This document shows, one piece after another, positions 34,369 to 39,195 of a DNA stretch of 39,195 nt. The notes beneath the pieces were generated by a model that ran no database searches, was not told the DNA's origin, and worked only from the letters and a program-made list of their open reading frames with translations. Position numbers and translations under genes: made by a program. Location: assembly GCA_031267635.1 (NCBI GenBank), contig JAIRYX010000340.1, forward strand, positions 1 to 39,195, written 5' to 3'. Origin of the DNA: Planctomycetaceae bacterium (lineage in GTDB: Bacteria; Planctomycetota; Planctomycetia; Pirellulales; Thermoguttaceae). How positions within the stretch are numbered: the stretch's first letter is position 1; every line of letters begins with the position of its first letter.

Positions 34369-37300
34369 GTGTTGAATCGTGTGCAAAGCATTGTGTTGAT
34401 TGGATTGACTGCATTGCTTGCAGCTTGTTTATTTAGTTATTCGAGCGCCGACCCGCCCGATTCACTGCAAATTCCAACGCCGGAAAATTATCAAAATTGG
34501 GGCGGAAAGTACGGAGCGTATCTTGCGTCGTGGCTTTTTAACGCGGTCGGATATTCCGCGTATCTTCTTTTGGCGTCGTTTATCGTATTCATTGTTTATC
34601 ATTGGTACGAAAAAAAAATGGATCAAATCTTCGTGCGTTTGATTGGATTAGTTCTCATTTTTGTCGGCACGGACGGACTTGCAAGCGTTCATTTTACTGG
34701 AAAATGGGACGGACCGATGATCGGTCCCGGCGGTTATCTCGGCGTAACGGTTCATTATTTTCTCAATGCTTATTTCGCCCCGATTGGAGTAACGATTCTT
34801 TTTTCGTGTTGTCTTCTTTCAGGACTTGTTTTGGCTTGCGATTACTCTATTATCCGTATTGGTTTGTGGCTTTTCGGATTGTATCCGTTTGGAAACGACA
34901 CGGAACCCAAGACTTTCAGACGCGAGAAAAGACTGGTTTTGAAAACCGATATATCGCGACGACCACGATCAATTTTGCCCGAAAAAAATCAGAACGCGGA
35001 AATTGATGAAATCAACGATGAAAAAGAGGAGCCAGAAGAAATCAGTCCGAAAACGATAACCATCGCGGATGAAGACACAAATGGTTACAGTAGTGGATAT
35101 GAGGAGGATGAAAATGATAACGAAGAAGACGAAAGCGAAGAGGAAGAAGACGAAATCAACGAAACACCGGAAAAGAAAACATCGGGAAACAGTTTGACGA
35201 ATCATCAAACAGTTCCTACTCCGCACGAAACTGTATTGCAATCACCGCCATATTCGCCCAAACAAACACCGACTTACGAAGATCAAGGCGACGAAGAAGA
35301 AGATGATGATGCGGCGGAAAGCGATTATGAATTGCCGTCGCTGGATTTGTTGTTGGAAGGCGAAAATCTCGACAAAGGGCAACAAGAACGAGATGCTCGG
35401 CGACAAGGGAAACTCCTCGAAGAAGCGTTTTCCAATTTTGGCGTGAATGTCAATGTTGTCAACGTTCAATGCGGTCCTGTCATTGCGCAATTTGAAATTC
35501 AATTGGAACGCGGAGTGCAATTGAAAAAAATCCATGGTCTCACGGATGATCTTGCCGTTGCGATGGGCGGTGCGGAAAGCGTTCGTATTGTCGCGCCGCT
35601 TCCCGGAAAGAATACGGTTGGCGTGGAATTACCAAATCCACAACGGCAGAAAGTACGGTTGCGTGAAGTCATTGAAAAAACGCCGGATAAAATCAAAGCG
35701 AAAATGGCGGTTCCGATTTTTTTGGGACAAGATGTTGTCGGCGAGCCATTGGTGATTGACCTTGCGAAAATGCCGCACTTACTCATTGCCGGTCAAACAG
35801 GAAGCGGAAAAAGCGTTTGTCTCAATTCAATCATCGTTTCGATTTTGATGACGCGCACGCCGGAAGAATGTCGCATGATTTTGATTGATCCGAAAATGGT
35901 CGAGTTGAGTCCGTATCAATCCATTCCGCACCTCATGCACCCTGTCGTTACCGATATGAAAAAAGCGGAAGCGATTCTCGGCTGGGTCGTGGAAAAAATG
36001 GAGCAGCGTTATCAAATTCTCGCCAACGCAAGAGTTCGGCAATTAAGCGAATACAACGCATTGACCGAAGAAGAGCTTTACAATCGCGTCAAGCCGCAAT
36101 CGGACGAAGAATGGGAAAACACGCCGCGTTCGATGCCATATTTAGTGATTGTCGCCGACGAAATGGCGGATATGATGATGACCGCCGCAAAAGAAGTGGA
36201 AGATCATATTATTCGTTTAGCGCAAAAAAGCCGCGCGGTCGGAATTCATCTCGTTTTGGCGACGCAAAAACCAACGGTCGATGTAATTACCGGATTGATC
36301 AAATCGAATTTACCGGCGCGGCTTGCGTTTCAGGTGGCGTCGCGCACGGATAGTCAAGTGATTCTCGACGCCATCGGTGCGGACAAATTGCTCGGTCACG
36401 GCGATATGCTTTTTCTCAAACCCGGCACAAGTCAATTGGTGCGAGGACAAGGCATTCTTGTCGAAAACGCGGAAATCGACGACGTCATTGAGAGCGTGGC
36501 AACCGATACGCCGGACTACGTAAAAGAACTTGTCGAACTGAAAACCGAAGGCGGAGCGTCTAGCATGTTGACTGACCCGCGCGACGAATTGTTCAATGAA
36601 GTCGTGGAATATGTACTTCGGGAAGGAAAAGGAAAAGCGAGCATTTCGTTGATTCAACGCAAGTTTAAGATTGGCTATCAACGTTCGGCGAGGATTGTCG
36701 ATTTTATGTACGACGATGGAATTGTCGGCGAGCCAAATGGGTCGCATCCCCGTGATGTGATTATGACGCTGCAACAATGGCGGTCGCGGCTTGCCGAGAT
36801 GGAACCCGTACTTACAGCTTCCAACAACGCAGCAGAAAAACAGCCGTCCGCAAGGCAGCAATCTGAAAAACAGCCGCATTCGGAACGATTTTCATCGCCG
36901 CAAACGTCGGCGGAACATCGTATCGCGGAAGATACTCAAATCCGTCGGCATCAAGGGCACGCAACAGGGCGAAGCACGCCGCCGAACATCGCACCAAATC
37001 TTGTGCCGGTTGCCGTTCCGCAAATGCCGCAAAAACCGCCAAAACCGTCACGTATTGAAGCGGGTGTTGGTCCGGTTATTCCGGTGGACGACTCCATGTT
37101 GACGGAAATTAAACCGAATACAAAGAAACCGCTCAAAAACGAAGAAGAATTTGAAATTCTCCATCTATCGCATAAAAATTTAAATCCAATAAGCAAAGCG
37201 GTAAATAATCCGTTTGGCGTTGTGCCGATTACCGACAGCGACGTTATCGACAACACCGACACGGAAGGCGACGAATGGGAATACGAATACGTTTATGAAG

Positions 37301-37509
37301 AAGTGGATGCGGACGAAGAAAACAATGACGAATATGATGGCGAGGAGGAGGATGAAGATTCCGTAGCCGACGTCAATATGCAATATCCCGACGAAGTGGA
37401 TATTAAATCCGGCGGCGATTGGGAATCGGAAGAAGATTGGGAAGAAGAAACTGATGAGGAATGGGAAAACGAGGATTGGGAGGAAGACGAATACGAGGAG
37501 GAAGATTGA
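34369..37509 (+). CDS. ftsK: DNA translocase FtsK with long acidic C-terminal extension
   Basis: 1046 residues. About four membrane helices lie in the first 170 residues, followed by a very acidic linker (about 210-340). The motor domain has alpha/beta parts (GVNVNVVNVQCGPVIAQFEI; HGLTDDLAVAMGGAESVRIV), Walker A GQTGSGKS (about 474-481) and Walker B LVIVADEMADM (about 590). The gamma winged-helix domain (about 740-800, ASISLIQRKFKIGYQRSARI) reads polar DNA motifs in the family. It pumps chromosome DNA at division. Unusually, about 245 residues follow gamma: a Pro/Gln-rich stretch, then an E/D/W/Y-rich tail ending EEDEYEEED. GTG 34369 lies 8 nt behind GAGGAG. Confidence 0.94.
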   Translation: MLNRVQSIVLIGLTALLAACLFSYSSADPPDSLQIPTPENYQNWGGKYGAYLASWLFNAVGYSAYLLLASFIVFIVYHWYEKKMDQIFVRLIGLVLIFVGTDGLASVHFTGKWDGPMIGPGGYLGVTVHYFLNAYFAPIGVTILFSCCLLSGLVLACDYSIIRIGLWLFGLYPFGNDTEPKTFRREKRLVLKTDISRRPRSILPEKNQNAEIDEINDEKEEPEEISPKTITIADEDTNGYSSGYEEDENDNEEDESEEEEDEINETPEKKTSGNSLTNHQTVPTPHETVLQSPPYSPKQTPTYEDQGDEEEDDDAAESDYELPSLDLLLEGENLDKGQQERDARRQGKLLEEAFSNFGVNVNVVNVQCGPVIAQFEIQLERGVQLKKIHGLTDDLAVAMGGAESVRIVAPLPGKNTVGVELPNPQRQKVRLREVIEKTPDKIKAKMAVPIFLGQDVVGEPLVIDLAKMPHLLIAGQTGSGKSVCLNSIIVSILMTRTPEECRMILIDPKMVELSPYQSIPHLMHPVVTDMKKAEAILGWVVEKMEQRYQILANARVRQLSEYNALTEEELYNRVKPQSDEEWENTPRSMPYLVIVADEMADMMMTAAKEVEDHIIRLAQKSRAVGIHLVLATQKPTVDVITGLIKSNLPARLAFQVASRTDSQVILDAIGADKLLGHGDMLFLKPGTSQLVRGQGILVENAEIDDVIESVATDTPDYVKELVELKTEGGASSMLTDPRDELFNEVVEYVLREGKGKASISLIQRKFKIGYQRSARIVDFMYDDGIVGEPNGSHPRDVIMTLQQWRSRLAEMEPVLTASNNAAEKQPSARQQSEKQPHSERFSSPQTSAEHRIAEDTQIRRHQGHATGRSTPPNIAPNLVPVAVPQMPQKPPKPSRIEAGVGPVIPVDDSMLTEIKPNTKKPLKNEEEFEILHLSHKNLNPISKAVNNPFGVVPITDSDVIDNTDTEGDEWEYEYVYEEVDADEENNDEYDGEEEDEDSVADVNMQYPDEVDIKSGGDWESEEDWEEETDEEWENEDWEEDEYEEED

Positions 37510-37696
37510 AAAACTTTAGGGAATCTTTTACTGCTTATTTTTTAGCCGCAAGTACACGAATTATTGACGAATAAAAATATCATAAGGAAACTTCCAAAAA
37601 ACTTCTCTTTTTACTGTACTATTTGTTAAGTATCGTCTTTTACGATATTGTAGTTTTGAAAACGCAGTGGTTTAGACGTTGCCATAAGAATATTTT

Positions 37697-38335
37697 CTAC
37701 TGAACGCCGATTCTTGGACAAATATCGTTGAGCAAGCAATCTTCGCAACAAGGTTTTCTTGCGGAACACGTTTCACGTCCGTGAAAAATCAGCCGATGAC
37801 TTATGCCAATCCATTCCGATTTTGGAAACAACGGCATTAAATCTCGTTCGATTTTCTCCGGCGTATTCGATTCGCTCAATCCAATCCGATGCGAAAGACG
37901 TTCCACATGTGTATCGACAACAACTCCGACTGCAATTCCGAAGCCGTTTCCCAAAACGCAGTTTGCGGTTTTTCGCCCAACACCGGGAAGTTGTATCAAT
38001 TTCTCCATATCCGCCGGAACTTCGCCATGGTATGTCTGTTCAAGAATTTCGCAAGCGGCTTTGATATTTTTCGCTTTGTTATGAAAAAATCCGGTAGTAC
38101 GAATATCATTTTCGAGTTCATTCAGATTAGCCGCCGCAAAATCCCGTGCGGAACGATATTTTTGAAACAAATCTTTGGTAACAATATTGACACGGACGTC
38201 GGTACATTGTGCCGAAAGAATTGTTGCCACAAGAATCTGTAAAGGATTTTCATAATGCAAAGCACATCGAGCTTCCGTGTATTTCTTTTTAAGCCGTCGA
38301 AGAACTTTTGCAGCATATTTTTTGTCAGTTGGCAT
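37697..38335 (-). CDS. nth: Endonuclease III
   Basis: 212 residues, normal Nth length. The helix-hairpin-helix is LPGVGRKTANCVLG, with the catalytic Lys in GVGRKTA, followed by the catalytic Asp in VVDTHVERLSHRIGL. The C-terminal 4Fe-4S site follows the family spacing C-X6-C-X2-C-X5-C (CSARKPCCEDCLLNDIC). The enzyme removes oxidised pyrimidines and nicks abasic sites in base-excision repair. ATG 38335. It converges with ftsK; the 187 bp between them contain text related to 4745-4815 (TTTTAGAAGTTC/ATATCGTAAAA-type) but no clear terminator. Confidence 0.95.
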   Translation of the reverse strand: MPTDKKYAAKVLRRLKKKYTEARCALHYENPLQILVATILSAQCTDVRVNIVTKDLFQKYRSARDFAAANLNELENDIRTTGFFHNKAKNIKAACEILEQTYHGEVPADMEKLIQLPGVGRKTANCVLGNGFGIAVGVVVDTHVERLSHRIGLSESNTPEKIERDLMPLFPKSEWIGISHRLIFHGRETCSARKPCCEDCLLNDICPRIGVQ

Positions 38336-38381
38336 AATTCAAAAAGCGTTGGTGAAAATGACTTTGTAAAATCTTTATGAT

Positions 38382-38779
38382 CTCATGTTACGCATGGGCT
38401 ATCGTAACTATTCAGCCGCTCCAACCCAATAAATCCGCACGGGGCGTCTGAATAATTATCCGAAAGACTTTACTATTGCAGCCCTTATTTATCAAGTTTC
38501 CCTTAGTAGCCAACAAAGCCCTCAAACGCGCGCCCTTATGCCCTGATGTTTTAGACCATGGATTGTTATCAAAACAAATGGAACGAACAATAAGGGAATA
38601 AAGACGCATGTGGGCGCGATTCGGGCTACTAAGGGAAAAGTTGATAAATAAGGGCGGCAATAATAATATGTTCCGGTAAAATTGACGGTAACTATTCCGT
38701 TGTCCGGTACGGATTTATTTGATTTGAGCGACTGAATAGTTACGTTTCCTGAATGTTAATCGCTCATGCGTAACATGAG
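38382..38779. repeat. Most complete copy of a nested palindromic repeat element (~400 bp)
   Basis: Three levels of symmetry. Outer arms CTCATGTTACGCATG (38382-38396) and its perfect complement (38765-38779) enclose the element. Inside each lies an end hairpin with GTAACTATTCAG ... CTGAATA-type stems around an AATAAATCCGCAC-like loop (about 38403-38457 and 38688-38744). The core is a ~35-bp inverted repeat with few mismatches (from GCAGCCC at 38479 to GTAGCC at 38511; from GGCTACT at 38624 to GGGCGGC at 38657). No open frame suggests a transposase, so it would be a non-autonomous element or a large structured intergenic unit. Confidence 0.75.
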
Positions 38780-38975
38780 TTATGATGTCTATTTTATCAT
38801 AGATACGCCGAGAAAAAACACCCCTGCTCTTGTATTACTGCTTGCGCAGGTGTTTCTTTATTTTTTGATGTTTGTGTTTTATGGTGGAATTTTCGGCGCT
38901 CTTGTAAGCGTGGATATTTGTTATCTCTTCGTTCGGTATGGTAAAATGCGAATAGCGTTGTTATTGCGACGGTGA
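38766..38975 (+). CDS. Small hydrophobic open frame, uncertain
   Basis: 69 residues with one or two strongly hydrophobic stretches (ALVLLLAQVFLYFLMFVFYG, then FGALVSVDICYLFV). ATG 38766 lies in the outer arm of the repeat element; ATG 38775 is an alternative. No ribosome binding site is evident and no family is recognised. Its stop overlaps a GTG start at 38972, as in coupled genes, which gives slight support. Confidence 0.3.
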   Translation: MRNMSYDVYFIIDTPRKNTPALVLLLAQVFLYFLMFVFYGGIFGALVSVDICYLFVRYGKMRIALLLRR

Positions 38976-39178
38976 AACTTATATATCGCGTGGACGGATT
39001 TTATATTTTACTGCACAGCAAAACGCCAATCCTCGTATTGTACGAAGCCCCGAAACCCAATACAGGCAGCTTATATCCAAAAGTATTAACACAAATATTA
39101 CGCGGTGCTTTGCAAGAGTTTTTTGATAGTGGCACGTATTTTTTTGATTTTTTTTGGGTCGTCGTTCACGAGGTCTAA
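38972..39178 (+). CDS. Small open frame overlapping the previous one, uncertain
   Basis: 68 residues from GTG 38972, overlapping the upstream stop by four bases (GTGA). The content (KLIYRVDGFYILLHSKTPIL then VLTQILRGALQEFFDSGTYF) resembles a soluble small protein but matches no family I know. Its end is close to the window edge, so its context is lost. Confidence 0.28.
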   Translation: MKLIYRVDGFYILLHSKTPILVLYEAPKPNTGSLYPKVLTQILRGALQEFFDSGTYFFDFFWVVVHEV

Positions 39179-39195
39179 AAAATCGATGATTCTTA

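Overview
The window looks like chromosomal DNA of a member of the Planctomycetota with moderate GC and a probably anaerobic, fermentative lifestyle. The phylum call rests on two DUF1559 proteins with the typical prepilin-like N-terminus, each followed by a small carboxypeptidase-regulatory-like lipoprotein, on a zinc-ribbon/GYF_2 protein, and on a hydrazine-synthase-alpha-like/SUMF1 fusion. The lifestyle call rests on an [FeFe] hydrogenase, a 2-oxoacid:ferredoxin oxidoreductase alpha subunit (VorB type) and a PPi-type phosphofructokinase. Both are inferences from gene content. I saw no rRNA, tRNA or CRISPR array.

Layout. 1-7.5 kb: a GYF_2 protein (+), then a minus-strand block with ThiS, a large secreted diheme/SUMF1 protein, and a probable operon of ECF sigma factor, membrane anti-sigma factor and PDZ protein. 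7.5-15.4 kb: a surface/secretion region with two paralogous cassettes (DUF1559 protein plus lipoprotein), separated by a secreted metallophosphoesterase and a decayed IS1634-type transposase. A textbook sigma-54 promoter stands at 7698-7714 with no gene close behind it. 15.4-19 kb: dnaE (minus). 19-20.2 kb: gene-poor DNA with two related ~42-44 aa microORFs and a 21-bp tandem repeat. 20.2-26.2 kb: OPA/GlpT-type transporter, vorB, a small membrane protein, [FeFe] hydrogenase and a stand-alone receiver protein. 26.5-28.7 kb (minus): Nudix protein and PPi-type phosphofructokinase. 30.4-38.3 kb: carA, a fused homocysteine methyltransferase/methylenetetrahydrofolate reductase, ftsK and (minus) nth.

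Two things are not explained by ordinary annotation. (1) Both DUF1559 genes have a strong conserved promoter, a good Shine-Dalgarno sequence and an ATG, but that ATG opens a short leader peptide out of frame with the DUF1559 domain. In both genes a 12-nt G-tract (G12, or G4TG7) lies at the junction, and a -1 shift there fuses leader to protein. Programmed frameshifting, transcriptional slippage or phase variation would all fit. (2) The intergenic DNA carries a family of nested palindromic repeats (best copy 38382-38779, about 400 bp) plus smaller modules, some of which carry promoters. These account for most of the non-coding sequence.

Housekeeping genes (dnaE, ftsK, nth, carA, the methionine/folate enzyme, phosphofructokinase) lie as single units between repeat-filled gaps. 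Few operons are evident apart from the sigma/anti-sigma/PDZ set and the DUF1559 cassettes.
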